The notes: generated from the sequence alone by a model not told the origin. A DNA stretch of 53,879 nucleotides from Pseudomonadota bacterium (GCA_019351895.1 JABBOH010000031.1:1-53879); one strand, 5' to 3'. Positions 16,667 to 25,960 are shown, numbered from the stretch's first letter. A program made the numbers and translations.

Positions 16667-19600
16667 TCAGGTCGCCGGGAACTCGCGGTCGATGAGCGCG
16701 AGCTTCGACACCGCCCCCCAGTCAGCGAACAGCCGCCGGGCCTGTTCCGCCGCCTCTGCCGCTCCGGCTTCGTCGCCAGCCCGCCGCAGCACGCGAGCGA
16801 GATATTCCTGGGCGAGCCCCGCATCCTGGAGGAAGCGACCGCGAAGGGCGCCATCTGCGGCGCGCCGCAGCCGCTCGACCGCTTCGGCCGCGGAACCCCG
16901 CGCGGCGTGCAGCAGCCCGTCCAACAGCTCTGCCTTATGCCCGAACAGGTTCGGGTTGGGTCCGCTCCAGAGCCGCAACTGCTCCATGCAGTCCCATCCG
17001 TCCTGGATGAGCCCCTCCCGGTCCAGGGTGACAGGACCACGAACCGCACGTTCCGCGCCGGTGTCGAACGCCGCCAACGACAAGGCCGCCAAGCCGCGGT
17101 ACTGGGCAAGCTCGAACTCGGCGGTCTGGCCGAGGAAGAACGGCAGCGCCGCGCGCGCCCGCTCGGCAAATCGAAGGGCTCCGGGCCAATCCTGGTCGTG
17201 CAGATGAAGGCGCGTCATCGTGACCAGGTAATAGCCGATCTGATTGCCGAGGTTGCTCTCCATGATTGAGGCAATGTCGGCCGTCTCGTCATACTCCGCG
17301 TCGCCAAGACAGAGCGGACCGGCTGTCAGTCCGGCCATCGCCTTGGCAAACTGCAGCTCGAGAATAAGGTGATAGGCCGAGTTCAGCACTTGGCCGGATG
17401 TTGTCGACAAGTGGCGGCGGCAGGCGTCCATCACCTCCGGCAAAGGCCGGCCGGCGGCTGCTTGCAGCACGACAAAGCCTGCGAGATTGAAGCAGCCGTA
17501 GATGATCTCCCGATCGCCGAGACCCGCTTCGCCGCCGGCCAGAGCGAGGTCCATGCCGGCATCGAGCGACGACACCCAGTGGCTGTGAAACCAGATATGA
17601 ATGAAGGCACAACGGGAGAAGCTTGCGCCGCGCGCCGTCCCCTGCATGGTCAGGCTGAGGCGGCTCCAACCGACCGCCATGACGCGATCGCCCGACATGG
17701 CGCCGAAGATGATCGAATACATGCCATAGACATCCGCGGCGAAAGGTCCGTTCCCGTACTCCAGCGTCAGACGCAGGGAGCTGCAGACCATCAGGGCGAA
17801 AAGCTCCTGCTCGAACTGAAAGGCGAAGGGCGCCAGAGCCAGCAGCAGCCGGATGAGATGGCCTGCCGTCGTATTGACCAGCGGCGGCAGAGATACGAGT
17901 TCCTGCGGGGCGCGATCGCCGAGAAGCTCGTTGATGCGTTCCAGCTCCACGCCGACGGCTGCGCGCAGCTCCGTGCCGCCGACCGGCAGATCGGCGCCCA
18001 GAAGCCGCGCGCCGGTCAGACCGACTTCCACCGACTGCCGTACGAGCCCCGCGCGGAACAGCCGCTCTGCCTCCAGCAGCAGATAGGAGGCGGCCTGTTC
18101 GGCCTCTCCCGCCGCTTCCAGATGATGCGCGAGGAGCACATAGAGGCGTGAGCGGTCGTCCACGAACACTCGTTCATACCAGTCAGCTATGGCTCGGTGC
18201 AGCTGTCGCCGCTGGGCGTAGAGCATCAGGACGTAGGTGACATCGCGCAAAATGCCATGCCGGAAGGCGTAGCCGTCGCGTTCCTCGATCAGGTCAGGCT
18301 CGAGGAAACCGATGCGATGGTGCTGGGAGAGGTGGCCGGAGACGACCTCTGGCGCAGTCTTGAGGAGTGGGTGGATTTCCGCGACCAGCTGGCTCGGAAA
18401 CCGCAAGCCGGCCGCGCTTGCAACCTTCAGCGTCACCTGGCTGTCCGGCTCAAGCTGGTCGAGGCGTCGGATGGTCATGGCTTGTACCGTGTCGGGCAGC
18501 AGCAGACGAGCGGCATCGACGTGACGGGCGATGCGGCAGGTTCCGTCCACGACCTCGATCAGACCCTCCTCCAGCAGGGCGCGCGCCAGTTCGAGACAAA
18601 AAAACGGATGCCCGCGTGTTCGCGCCCGCATCAGGGCGGCAAGGTCGGGCGCAAGCCGTTCGGTCCCCAGCCGCGCCATAACCAGTGCGTCCTGCTCTGC
18701 TTCCGACAGCTCCTTAAGCCGCAGCCTGCGGGCACCGGCCGCCGTGAGGGCATCCGGCCAAGCGTCATCCTCCAGCGGCTGCATGCCCACGACCAGCACG
18801 AGCCCCGCCACCTCGCGGGCGGCGATCTCCGCGAAGGCCCAGCTCTGCTCATCCGCCCAATGCGCGTCATCGAGTGTCACCAGCAGCCGATTTGCCCCGG
18901 CGGCCCGGCGCAGCAATGCGAGGAGCATCTCCTGGAGCAGGGGAATGCGCCGCTGCGGGGTGAGCGACTGGGTTTCCGCCGTCTCGGGCAGGTCCAGCGG
19001 CAGAATGGCGTTCAGCAGCGCCGCGCGCGGGGCGAGCGCTGGGCCCAGATTGTCGAGCAGGGCAGCGCGCTCGTCGACGCCGGAAGCGGCGGTGTCGAGG
19101 CCGAGCACTCTTTCCAGAACGCCACGCCAGACGCGAAAAGGCACCTGACGTTCGATGCGGTCCGCGTAGCCCGAGAAGACGACTACACCGTCGGCCGCCG
19201 CTTGCGCCTGCAGTTCGGCGATCAAGCGGGATTTGCCCATGCCGGCCTCGGCCTCGATCAGAAGCAGCGGCAGCCGGCCCCCCGGCGCGGGTTCGGTCTC
19301 CGCGCGGCGCAAGGCTGCCAGTAGCGTGTCGAGTTCGTCTGTGCGCCCGTACATCGGCAGTGGCGCATCGGCGTGCTCCTGCCGCCGGGGCGTCCAAACC
19401 GCGACCGGGGGCGCGACGCCGCGCAGCTGCTTCCGTCCGACCGGCAGGAAGGCGACCCCGTCCCCAGCGCCACGCATCGTGGCGTCGTCGCACTGGATCA
19501 TTCCGGGCCCAGCCGCCTGGAGGCGCGCGGCCAGGTAGACCGGGTTGCCGAATATGGCAAAGGCGCGGAAGAGGTCATTGCCCACGATGCCGCAGACGAC

Positions 19601-20662
19601 GCGTCCCGTGGCGACACCGAAGCAGGCGCGTAGCCCGCCACGTCGCAAGGCGTCTCTGATGTCCATGGTGCAACGGACGGCTCGCGATGGGTCATCCGGA
19701 TGTGCCACCGGCGGGATGCCGAAATAGATCACCATATTGGCGCCGCTCTCATCGACCCGGAGCTGGTGCACGTAGCCGTCGTGCCGGCGTACGAGCGGGC
19801 CGACCGTCTCCGCCACCGTCTCCAGCGTCCGCAGGACGCCCGGGGAGGAGTGGTCGAGATCCGGGATCCCGACGAACACGACTGTCACCCGACGCAGCTC
19901 GGCCCCCCAGTCCAGCAGGCCGCGGTCGAGCCGGCTCGCGAGCGGCAGCGGAACATGCGTCGTCACACGTTGCAGCGCGTCCGCGGGCACCGGCGGAATG
20001 GAGAGCGGCACGGGCGGAGGGGCGCGGAGCAGTGCGACGAGGCGGAAGGCGTTGGGCCCGGCCCGGACGGCCTCGGCGTCCTCGCCGAGAGCCGCGCGGG
20101 CCGCGTCGGAGAGTAGGATTTCCTCAGGCAGTTTGGTCCGCGTGGTGGCCTGAAGGTCAGCCAGCCCGCCCCCGACCGTCACGGTGAGAACGTTGCGTCC
20201 CGGACCGATGGCGGTCGTCCGGCGGGCACCGACGGCAATCGCGACGTGCAGCTGCAGACGATCGCCCGAAACCGAGGTGGCGTCCGGAGTGCCGGCGGGG
20301 GCAACTAGAATGGTCTGGCCACAGGCGACCGCGCGTGCCACGGCAGAACCCGGTCCCTCGTCCGCACAATGCCACCCAGCCAGCAGTGCATCCCCCGCGA
20401 ACATGAGCGGCTCACCGCCGTGCCGGCTCAGCAGGTCGAGCAACCGGTCGAAATGCCGCGTCAGCAGGCCGGCGAGGGCCTCCGCGCCCGCAGGCCCGCT
20501 TTCCACAAGCCGTCCGGCAATCCCCGTCGAACCCACAATGTCCACCCAGATGAGCGCCATGTCGCCTTCCGGCGGCCGCGATGCGGCGCCCATGGCAAGC
20601 CGTAACGACGGTGGCATGAAGCTCTCGACCAGCCTCGTCTCATGCGTCGTCACATCTGCCAT
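16667..20662 (-). CDS. Double cyclase-domain / AAA ATPase signalling protein (ADCY10-like layout)
   Basis: A 1331-aa soluble protein with two class III cyclase-like domains (about 35-215 and 255-420), a P-loop ATPase module (Walker A EAGMGKS, Lys477; Walker B LLVTLDDAHWAD) and a long alpha-helical, TPR-like C-terminal half. The order matches bicarbonate-regulated soluble adenylyl cyclases and related bacterial proteins. Domain 1 keeps both metal Asps (VDIVGST, Asp41; FAGDALL, Asp91), but the base-selecting Lys is Met. Domain 2 has lost the first Asp (VFVGIPD) and the transition-state Asn (GNPVYLAAR, Tyr376 where Asn is expected) while keeping Arg380. Activity is therefore uncertain. It diverges from a CRP-type gene whose product could read its signal. 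Confidence 0.9.
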   Translation of the reverse strand: MADVTTHETRLVESFMPPSLRLAMGAASRPPEGDMALIWVDIVGSTGIAGRLVESGPAGAEALAGLLTRHFDRLLDLLSRHGGEPLMFAGDALLAGWHCADEGPGSAVARAVACGQTILVAPAGTPDATSVSGDRLQLHVAIAVGARRTTAIGPGRNVLTVTVGGGLADLQATTRTKLPEEILLSDAARAALGEDAEAVRAGPNAFRLVALLRAPPPVPLSIPPVPADALQRVTTHVPLPLASRLDRGLLDWGAELRRVTVVFVGIPDLDHSSPGVLRTLETVAETVGPLVRRHDGYVHQLRVDESGANMVIYFGIPPVAHPDDPSRAVRCTMDIRDALRRGGLRACFGVATGRVVCGIVGNDLFRAFAIFGNPVYLAARLQAAGPGMIQCDDATMRGAGDGVAFLPVGRKQLRGVAPPVAVWTPRRQEHADAPLPMYGRTDELDTLLAALRRAETEPAPGGRLPLLLIEAEAGMGKSRLIAELQAQAAADGVVVFSGYADRIERQVPFRVWRGVLERVLGLDTAASGVDERAALLDNLGPALAPRAALLNAILPLDLPETAETQSLTPQRRIPLLQEMLLALLRRAAGANRLLVTLDDAHWADEQSWAFAEIAAREVAGLVLVVGMQPLEDDAWPDALTAAGARRLRLKELSEAEQDALVMARLGTERLAPDLAALMRARTRGHPFFCLELARALLEEGLIEVVDGTCRIARHVDAARLLLPDTVQAMTIRRLDQLEPDSQVTLKVASAAGLRFPSQLVAEIHPLLKTAPEVVSGHLSQHHRIGFLEPDLIEERDGYAFRHGILRDVTYVLMLYAQRRQLHRAIADWYERVFVDDRSRLYVLLAHHLEAAGEAEQAASYLLLEAERLFRAGLVRQSVEVGLTGARLLGADLPVGGTELRAAVGVELERINELLGDRAPQELVSLPPLVNTTAGHLIRLLLALAPFAFQFEQELFALMVCSSLRLTLEYGNGPFAADVYGMYSIIFGAMSGDRVMAVGWSRLSLTMQGTARGASFSRCAFIHIWFHSHWVSSLDAGMDLALAGGEAGLGDREIIYGCFNLAGFVVLQAAAGRPLPEVMDACRRHLSTTSGQVLNSAYHLILELQFAKAMAGLTAGPLCLGDAEYDETADIASIMESNLGNQIGYYLVTMTRLHLHDQDWPGALRFAERARAALPFFLGQTAEFELAQYRGLAALSLAAFDTGAERAVRGPVTLDREGLIQDGWDCMEQLRLWSGPNPNLFGHKAELLDGLLHAARGSAAEAVERLRRAADGALRGRFLQDAGLAQEYLARVLRRAGDEAGAAEAAEQARRLFADWGAVSKLALIDREFPAT

Positions 20663-20874
20663 GGTGGTCGTTGTCCATCCAGAACATGCCGGGGCCTGTT
20701 GCCAGCTCGGCGCTAGAAGCTAGTCTGCGATCCAGCCAAGCCGAAGAATTTTCGCTCCGACCTGGTATCTACGGTTTGTCCGGGAGACAGATCTTCTCCC
20801 TTTTTCTGCAGGTCGATCCCGCGACCGGTTGGTGCGACACTGGCTTGGAGGATCGGGAAGGCTTGCTAGCTGAG

Positions 20875-21567
20875 ATGACAGTCAAAACGGTGGCTATCTT
20901 CAGAAATCTCCCGGCCGGCGCGCTCGCTGAGTTGGCACGCGGCAGTATGATCCTCGACTGTGCCGACCGAACAATGATTTTTCAGAAGGGCGACGCTGCG
21001 GACCATGTTTATGCCGTAGTGGGCGGACCAGGGCGAGTACGGATCGGGTCCGGGGATGACTCCGGAAAAAACCTCATGGTCGAAGTCGTCGGCGTCGGCG
21101 AGCTGTTCGGCGAACTCGGCATCCTCAACCATGGTGTGCGGACCGCGGATGCCCTGACAGAAGGGCCGCTCCGCCTGCTGCGCGTCAGCGCCCCAGTGTT
21201 TATGCAGGTACTTCACACGGCGCCCGGGCTCGGTGCGGCGCTTGCCCAAGCGCTCGCGGCACGGCTGCGGCGGACCTACTCGCTGCTGGAAGACGCCACG
21301 TTCGAAAGCGTCGAACAAAGGCTTGCCCGCCAGATCCTCTATCTGGGGGATAAGCATGGCCGCCTTGTGCCGGGTGGGGTACGGCTGAACGGACGATATC
21401 GACAGGGTGATCTCGCCGACCTTTTGGGTGTCACGACGCGCAGCGTCATCACGGTGCTGAACGGCTGGCGCCAGATTGGCATCGTCGAGTACGACACGTC
21501 GTCCGGCCATATCACGGTCCTCGACCGCGCCAAGCTTCTGGTAGCCGCGCGGCGCAGGTTTGCATGA
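20875..21567 (+). CDS. CRP/FNR-family transcriptional regulator
   Basis: A 230-aa regulator with an N-terminal cyclic-nucleotide-binding fold and a C-terminal winged helix (RQGDLADLLGVTTRSVITVL). The phosphate-binding cassette is well preserved (GELFGELGILNHGVRTA: Glu80, Arg89, Thr90), so it may bind cAMP or cGMP; no FNR-type Cys cluster is seen. The frame is open to TTG 20671, but ATG 20875 gives the usual length and follows GGGAAGG (13-nt spacing); the extra 68 residues do not resemble the family. It is divergent from the cyclase-like gene (212-nt gap) and upstream of the halogenase/polyene genes, so it is a candidate controller of either flank. Confidence 0.85.
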   Translation: MTVKTVAIFRNLPAGALAELARGSMILDCADRTMIFQKGDAADHVYAVVGGPGRVRIGSGDDSGKNLMVEVVGVGELFGELGILNHGVRTADALTEGPLRLLRVSAPVFMQVLHTAPGLGAALAQALAARLRRTYSLLEDATFESVEQRLARQILYLGDKHGRLVPGGVRLNGRYRQGDLADLLGVTTRSVITVLNGWRQIGIVEYDTSSGHITVLDRAKLLVAARRRFA

Positions 21568-21963
21568 TAGGCGACGGGTCGTCCGGCTTCGTCGGCTGCA
21601 AGCCGTTCGGGACATTTTCTTCGAGCGGCGCGGGGTCAGAGAAAGCAGCTTGGGTGCAGCCTGACCTGTCGGGATTTGGCCATTGGCCACATAACCCGGC
21701 GCGCAACGGCTCGGCGGGCGGATAGGGGCCGTAGTCGCCCCTCAAACGACAGGTAATTCGCGATTATTTCCCACCAGCAGCGACTGGGCGCGGCGGGCGG
21801 CATCGGCAAGACCCGCTCATCACTCCGGTCAGGGCGGTTCTCCGTCCGATGCCGCGTATTGGACAAGCGGGACAACTATGGCCTAACTCCACGTCACGCG
21901 AGTTTCGGCGAATGAGATGGCAGGGTCAGCGTCTGCGTCGCTCGCCGGGAGGGAAAGGCGGCT
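21568..21963. other. Non-coding stretch before the halogenase-like gene
   Basis: No credible gene in about 400 nt. A short dyad TAAT-TCGCG-ATTA lies near 21751-21765, and a direct repeat TTGGCCA occurs near 21676-21690. A good SD (GGGAGGGAAAGG) closes the region. No strong -35/-10 pair was found. Confidence 0.35.
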
Positions 21964-23289
21964 GTGACTGAGCTTCAACAGAGTAGATCTCCCGCCGCCA
22001 CCTGCGACGTGTTCGTGGTGGGCGGTGGCCCGGCGGGATCGACTGTCGCCGCGCTACTCGCGGAGCGCGGGCATCGCGTTGTGCTCGCCGACAAGGATCG
22101 CCATCCGCGCTTCCACATTGGCGAATCACTGCTGCCGCAGAACCTGCCGCTCTTCGACCGGCTCGGGGTGCGCGACAAGCTCGAGACGAGCGCCATGCAC
22201 AAATACGGCATCGAATTCGTGTCGCCCTATCACGGCAAACGGGTGAAATACGAGTTCGGCAGAGCACTGGACAAACGCTTTCCATATGCTTTCCAGGTCA
22301 GACGCTCAACTTTCGACCACATGCTGCTACGAAATGCGGCAGAGAAGGGGGCCGAGGTTGTCGAGGAGTGCCGGGTCGAGACGGTCACCTTCCCAAAGGG
22401 TGGACGCCCCGTCATAACCGCCAAAGGCGCGGATGGCACCGAGCGGCGTTGGGAGGCTGCCTTCGTGGTCGATGCCTCCGGCCGGGACACGCTCCTCGCC
22501 GGACAGATGCAAATCAAGGAAAGAAACGTCCGGAACAACAGCGCGGCGATCTTCGGTCATTTCTCGGGCGCGCGCCGGCTGTCCGGCAAGGACGAAGGCC
22601 ACATCTCCATCGTCTGGTTCGATAATGGCTGGTTCTGGTTCATCCCGCTTTCCGACGGCACGACGAGCGTGGGCGCCGTCTGCCCATCGGAATTCTTCAA
22701 AACTCGCGGCAGCACGGATCTGCATGCCTTCTTTCGCCGGCTGATCGCTTCATGTCCCGATATCGCCGACCGCTTGCAGGACGCTGCACTCGTGGGGGAT
22801 GTCGCGGCCACGGGCAACTACTCGTATCAGACTCGGCAGACCAGTGGCGATCGCTTTCTCATGGTCGGCGATGCCTGTGCTTTCATAGATCCGGTTTTTT
22901 CGACCGGCGTATATCTCGCGATGGTCAGCGCCTTCGCGGCGGCCGAAGCCGTTGATGGCTGCCTCCACGCGCCCCACAGGGCAGCACGGCTGCTACGCCG
23001 CTATGACGCCCGCACGCGGAAAGCGCTCGGCGCTTTCACGTGGTTCATCTATCGCATTCGAGAGCCGGCCATGCGCAACCTCTTCATGTCGCCGCGCAAT
23101 ATGTTCCGTGTGGAGGAGGCGGTGCTATCGCTTCTGGCGGGCAGCGTGGCCGATGGCTGGCCTGTGCGCGGACGGCTTTATCTCTTCCGCATCATCTACT
23201 ACGTCACGAAATTCTCGCACTTGCGCTTCCGCCTGAGTGGCGACAGGCGGCGCTTCTACGGCGGCGCGAAAGAGGCCTTGAACGGCTGA
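21964..23289 (+). CDS. Flavin-dependent halogenase-like oxidoreductase
   Basis: A 441-aa FAD protein starting at GTG behind a strong SD. The FAD site is VVGGGPAGSTVAALL (about 18-32). PRFHIGESLLP is typical of the phenol/pyrrole-type halogenase branch. The WxWxIP motif is complete (W223, W225, I227, P228), and AFIDPVFSTGV (F307, P310, S313, G315) matches the second halogenase signature. Known relatives use FADH2, O2 and halide to form HOCl or HOBr that is passed to an electron-rich aromatic ring; some relatives are plain monooxygenases or reductases. The catalytic Lys could not be placed. Next to aryl-polyene genes, it may halogenate the aryl head group, as in brominated xanthomonadins. Confidence 0.82.
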   Translation: MTELQQSRSPAATCDVFVVGGGPAGSTVAALLAERGHRVVLADKDRHPRFHIGESLLPQNLPLFDRLGVRDKLETSAMHKYGIEFVSPYHGKRVKYEFGRALDKRFPYAFQVRRSTFDHMLLRNAAEKGAEVVEECRVETVTFPKGGRPVITAKGADGTERRWEAAFVVDASGRDTLLAGQMQIKERNVRNNSAAIFGHFSGARRLSGKDEGHISIVWFDNGWFWFIPLSDGTTSVGAVCPSEFFKTRGSTDLHAFFRRLIASCPDIADRLQDAALVGDVAATGNYSYQTRQTSGDRFLMVGDACAFIDPVFSTGVYLAMVSAFAAAEAVDGCLHAPHRAARLLRRYDARTRKALGAFTWFIYRIREPAMRNLFMSPRNMFRVEEAVLSLLAGSVADGWPVRGRLYLFRIIYYVTKFSHLRFRLSGDRRRFYGGAKEALNG

Positions 23290-23297
23290 GGCGCGTC

Positions 23298-24020
23298 GTG
23301 GACGGTGCCCGCTTGGTGCTGATCCCGAGCTACAACACGGGGCCAAGACTTGCGGCGACAGTGCGCGAGGCCGCGCGCCACTGGCAGCCGGTTTGGCTCG
23401 TGGTCGACGGCAGCACCGACGGTTCCGCCGACGGCATCACGGCGACCCCAGCGCTTCGCGTTTTGCGGCTGGCCCGCAACTGCGGCAAGGGCGGCGCCGT
23501 GTTGGAGGGCCTCCGCGCCGCCGCTGATCTCGGATTTTCCCATGCACTCGTCATGGACGCCGATGGTCAACATCCCGCCGAAGCCATCGGGGAGTTCATG
23601 ACGCTCGCCACGCGGCACCCGTCGGCCATGATTCTCGGTGTTCCGGTGTTCGATGCCTCGGCGCCGCGTGTGCGGGTGCTCGGGCGGCGGATTTCCAATT
23701 TGATCGTGCGTTGGCTGACAGCGGCAGACATCAGCGATGCTCTATTCGGCTTCCGCATCTACCCGATCGCGCCGTTGCTCTCGGTCATGGAAGCGAGCCC
23801 GCACATGCGGCGTTACGATTTTGACGCCGAGGCCGTCATCCGCCTGTCGTGGCGAGGCGTCGCCGCCATCAACCGCCCCGTGCCGGTGCGATATTTTCGC
23901 ACAGATGAAGGGGGCATCTCGCATTTCCGCTATGGGCGCGACAATCTCCTGCTCGCCCGCATGTATTGCCGACTCACCTTGGAGGCGATCGGCCGACGTC
24001 TCAGGCCATCCCGCCGTTGA
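23298..24020 (+). CDS. Family 2 glycosyltransferase (dolichol-phosphate-mannose-synthase-like)
   Basis: A 240-aa GT-A fold enzyme. LVLIPSYNTGPRLAATV starts the nucleotide-sugar site, WLVVDGSTDGSADG follows, and DADGQHP (87-93) is the metal-binding DxD region. The frame is open to 23040, but the added N-terminus reads through the previous gene out of its frame. GTG 23298, 8 nt after the halogenase stop and starting right at the fold, is the likely start. It overlaps the convergent ketoreductase gene by 20 nt. GT2 genes are common in aryl polyene clusters, where they are thought to help attach the polyene to a lipid-linked carrier. Confidence 0.88.
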   Translation: MDGARLVLIPSYNTGPRLAATVREAARHWQPVWLVVDGSTDGSADGITATPALRVLRLARNCGKGGAVLEGLRAAADLGFSHALVMDADGQHPAEAIGEFMTLATRHPSAMILGVPVFDASAPRVRVLGRRISNLIVRWLTAADISDALFGFRIYPIAPLLSVMEASPHMRRYDFDAEAVIRLSWRGVAAINRPVPVRYFRTDEGGISHFRYGRDNLLLARMYCRLTLEAIGRRLRPSRR

Positions 24021-24720
24021 TGGAGATGATCTGCCCGCTGATGTAGGCGGCTCGGTCCGAGGCCAGGAAGGCCACGAGATCCGCCACTTCCCGTGGCTCT
24101 CCGGCGCGCTGCATCGGCACCATCCGCGTGATCGCCTCCTTCGGGAACAGTGCCTCCGTCCCTGGAGAGGTGATGATGCCGGGTGCGACGGCATTCACGG
24201 TAACCCCGCGGCTGGCGAGTTCCAGCGCGAGCGAGCGCGTGGCTCCGTGCAGCCCGGCCTTCGCTGCGGCATAGTTCGTCTGTCCGCGATTGCCCATTAC
24301 CGCCGTGACGGACGAGATGTTGATGATGCGCCCCCAGCGGGTTCTGATCATGGGCAGAAGCAGCGGCTGCGTGACGTTGAAGAAGCCGTTGAGGGAGACG
24401 TCGATGACGCGGGCCCATTGGTCGCGCCGCATCCCCGGCATCACCGCATCGTCGTGGATGCCGGCATTGTTCACCAGGATCTGGATGGGTCCATCTTCCA
24501 GCAGCCGGGCCAGCCCCGCGGCGGTTGCATCGGCATCCGTGATGTCGAAGCGGCTCGCCTCCGCGCTCCCGCCCAATGCGCGAATTTCCGCCGCCAGCAC
24601 CTCGGCCCGCGCAAGCTGCCCGTGGGCGTGGAGAATCACATGGTGCCCGGCGGCGGCGAGCGTCGCGGCGATGGCGCCACCAATGCTGCCGCTCGCACCG
24701 GTGACCAGAGCACGCTTCAT
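24001..24720 (-). CDS. 3-oxoacyl-ACP reductase (FabG/ApeQ-like)
   Basis: A 239-aa short-chain dehydrogenase: cofactor loop TGASGSIGGAI near the N-terminus, NNAG, active-site Ser in INISSVTAV and the YxxxK pair in NYAAAKAG. It should reduce the 3-oxoacyl-ACP formed at each extension. The start is placed at ATG 24720, overlapping the upstream dehydratase stop by 4 nt; a longer form to 24762 adds only unrelated residues. It is the last gene of the 13-gene operon and overlaps the 3' end of the convergent glycosyltransferase. Confidence 0.93.
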   Translation of the reverse strand: MKRALVTGASGSIGGAIAATLAAAGHHVILHAHGQLARAEVLAAEIRALGGSAEASRFDITDADATAAGLARLLEDGPIQILVNNAGIHDDAVMPGMRRDQWARVIDVSLNGFFNVTQPLLLPMIRTRWGRIINISSVTAVMGNRGQTNYAAAKAGLHGATRSLALELASRGVTVNAVAPGIITSPGTEALFPKEAITRMVPMQRAGEPREVADLVAFLASDRAAYISGQIISINGGMA

Positions 24721-25157
24721 GGCGGCGCCTCGAACAGGACTGTTGCCCGTCCGCTCAGCCACTCATTGCTTGCCGCTGCAACGGTGAAGGCATAAGCCGC
24801 GCCCCGTGCATCGCCCATGGTTCGCCGGGCCATCACCGTCAGCGGTCCGATGCCGGGCGGTAAGGTCGTCGCGAGCAGGCGGACATCGCGCAGGCTTACC
24901 AGGAAGCCCGGGCGCGGCGGCCCTTCCGCGGGCGCGGTGAGCCGGCCGTGGACCGCCATCGCCTGGGCCGCGAGTTCGATGCCGCAGGCCGCGCCAAGGC
25001 TCCCATCCGATCGACGCAGCGGATTATCCGGCGCCGCGTGGCGGGCGGAGAAGCACGCGATGGCGGTGTCGTTCCAGCTTTCGACGCCGTCCAACAGACA
25101 CATGGCACCGGCATGCGGAATCAACGCCAGGATCTCATTGCGTGCGATGAGGGTCAT
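24717..25157 (-). CDS. Hotdog-fold 3-hydroxyacyl-ACP dehydratase (ApeP-like)
   Basis: A 146-aa single hotdog domain. The catalytic His sits in LIPHAGAMCLLDGVESW (His15) and the acidic partner in CGIELAAQAMAVHG, the FabA/FabZ arrangement. It should remove water from the 3-hydroxyacyl-ACP; without an enoyl reductase in the cluster the double bonds accumulate as a polyene. ATG 25157 overlaps the previous stop by 4 nt, deciding the start over an upstream ATG at 25265. One of two dehydratase genes in the operon. Confidence 0.85.
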   Translation of the reverse strand: MTLIARNEILALIPHAGAMCLLDGVESWNDTAIACFSARHAAPDNPLRRSDGSLGAACGIELAAQAMAVHGRLTAPAEGPPRPGFLVSLRDVRLLATTLPPGIGPLTVMARRTMGDARGAAYAFTVAAASNEWLSGRATVLFEAPP

Positions 25158-25960
25158 GCGGCGTCTGCCGGTCCAACCCGGATGTGAAGCGCGAGGTCGT
25201 CCAGGTAATCGAGGGTGATCTCGGCTGGCGCGCGGCAAGCCAGGGCTGCCAATAAGGGCAGGCATCGCGCGGCCGGCACGGTTCGGCGCATCGGTTCGAG
25301 ATCTGGCGGAGACGCCGCCGTGACGGCGCCGCGATGGCTGCTCAGGTTCAGGTCGATCCGCATGCGACCGACGCCGCGCGGCGCGGGCGACAGCACCAGG
25401 GCCACGGCGAGCGCCTCTGGGATCAAGCGGGCCAGGGCCAGCGGACCGGGATACGGCAGGTCGTAGGCAATGAGCACCACGGCGTCGCGTTCGGCCATCG
25501 CCTGCGCGCCAGCCTCGATCAGCCCGGCCGCGAAGCTGCCATCATGCGCGCAGAGGCTGGTCGCGGGGGTCCTGGCGCCGGTCGCGATGCTCCAATATCC
25601 TGCCGCGACGTTATGAACCGAATTGTGGAACCTCGTGGGTGAAAGGGCAGGATCCGGTCCGGCCAGCGTCTCCAGAATACTATGAATGGTCTCGCCATCC
25701 CCGCCGGAGGAAGCAAACACTGCGGGCGTCGTCGCTGGAGACATGCCGGCGGCTTCGAAGGCTTCCGCGCCGGCGGCCAAAGCAAGCCTCACACTCTGTG
25801 GGGCGCGGCGGCGTTCGTTGGCCGGCAGAAGGCTGGCTGGTGGAACCGCAAGAGGGGCTGGCACATAGGGTGTTTTCCCGGTCAGGATGGGCAGGCTGAG
25901 CGCCCAGCCGGCCAGGCCAGGCCCGCACAGGCCGATACCTTCGACAAAAAGCGGAATCAC
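25154..25960 (-). CDS. Short ketosynthase / chain-length-factor-like (ApeC-like)
   Basis: A 268-aa protein of the short ketosynthase type seen in aryl polyene clusters (Pfam Ketoacyl-synt_2-like). FHNSVHNVAAGYWSIATG and SLCAHDGSFAAGLIEA are its typical blocks. It is far shorter than a full ketosynthase and lacks the Cys-His-His triad, so it probably partners the full ketosynthase encoded just upstream as a chain-length factor. GTG 25960 makes a GTGA overlap with that gene, in line with the start pattern of this operon. Confidence 0.85.
   Translation of the reverse strand: MIPLFVEGIGLCGPGLAGWALSLPILTGKTPYVPAPLAVPPASLLPANERRRAPQSVRLALAAGAEAFEAAGMSPATTPAVFASSGGDGETIHSILETLAGPDPALSPTRFHNSVHNVAAGYWSIATGARTPATSLCAHDGSFAAGLIEAGAQAMAERDAVVLIAYDLPYPGPLALARLIPEALAVALVLSPAPRGVGRMRIDLNLSSHRGAVTAASPPDLEPMRRTVPAARCLPLLAALACRAPAEITLDYLDDLALHIRVGPADAA

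Noticed and set aside
17369-19324. Long plus-strand frames (17369-18151 and 18197-19324) antisense to the cyclase gene
   Set aside because: Their translations are Arg/Gln/His-rich shadows of the 1331-aa gene, with no SD or family features.
20671-20874. 68-residue N-terminal extension of the CRP-type protein from TTG
   Set aside because: No SD, not like the family, and the shorter form has the standard length.
23040-23297. N-terminal extension of the glycosyltransferase
   Set aside because: It reads through the halogenase gene in another frame; the GT fold begins at GTG 23298.
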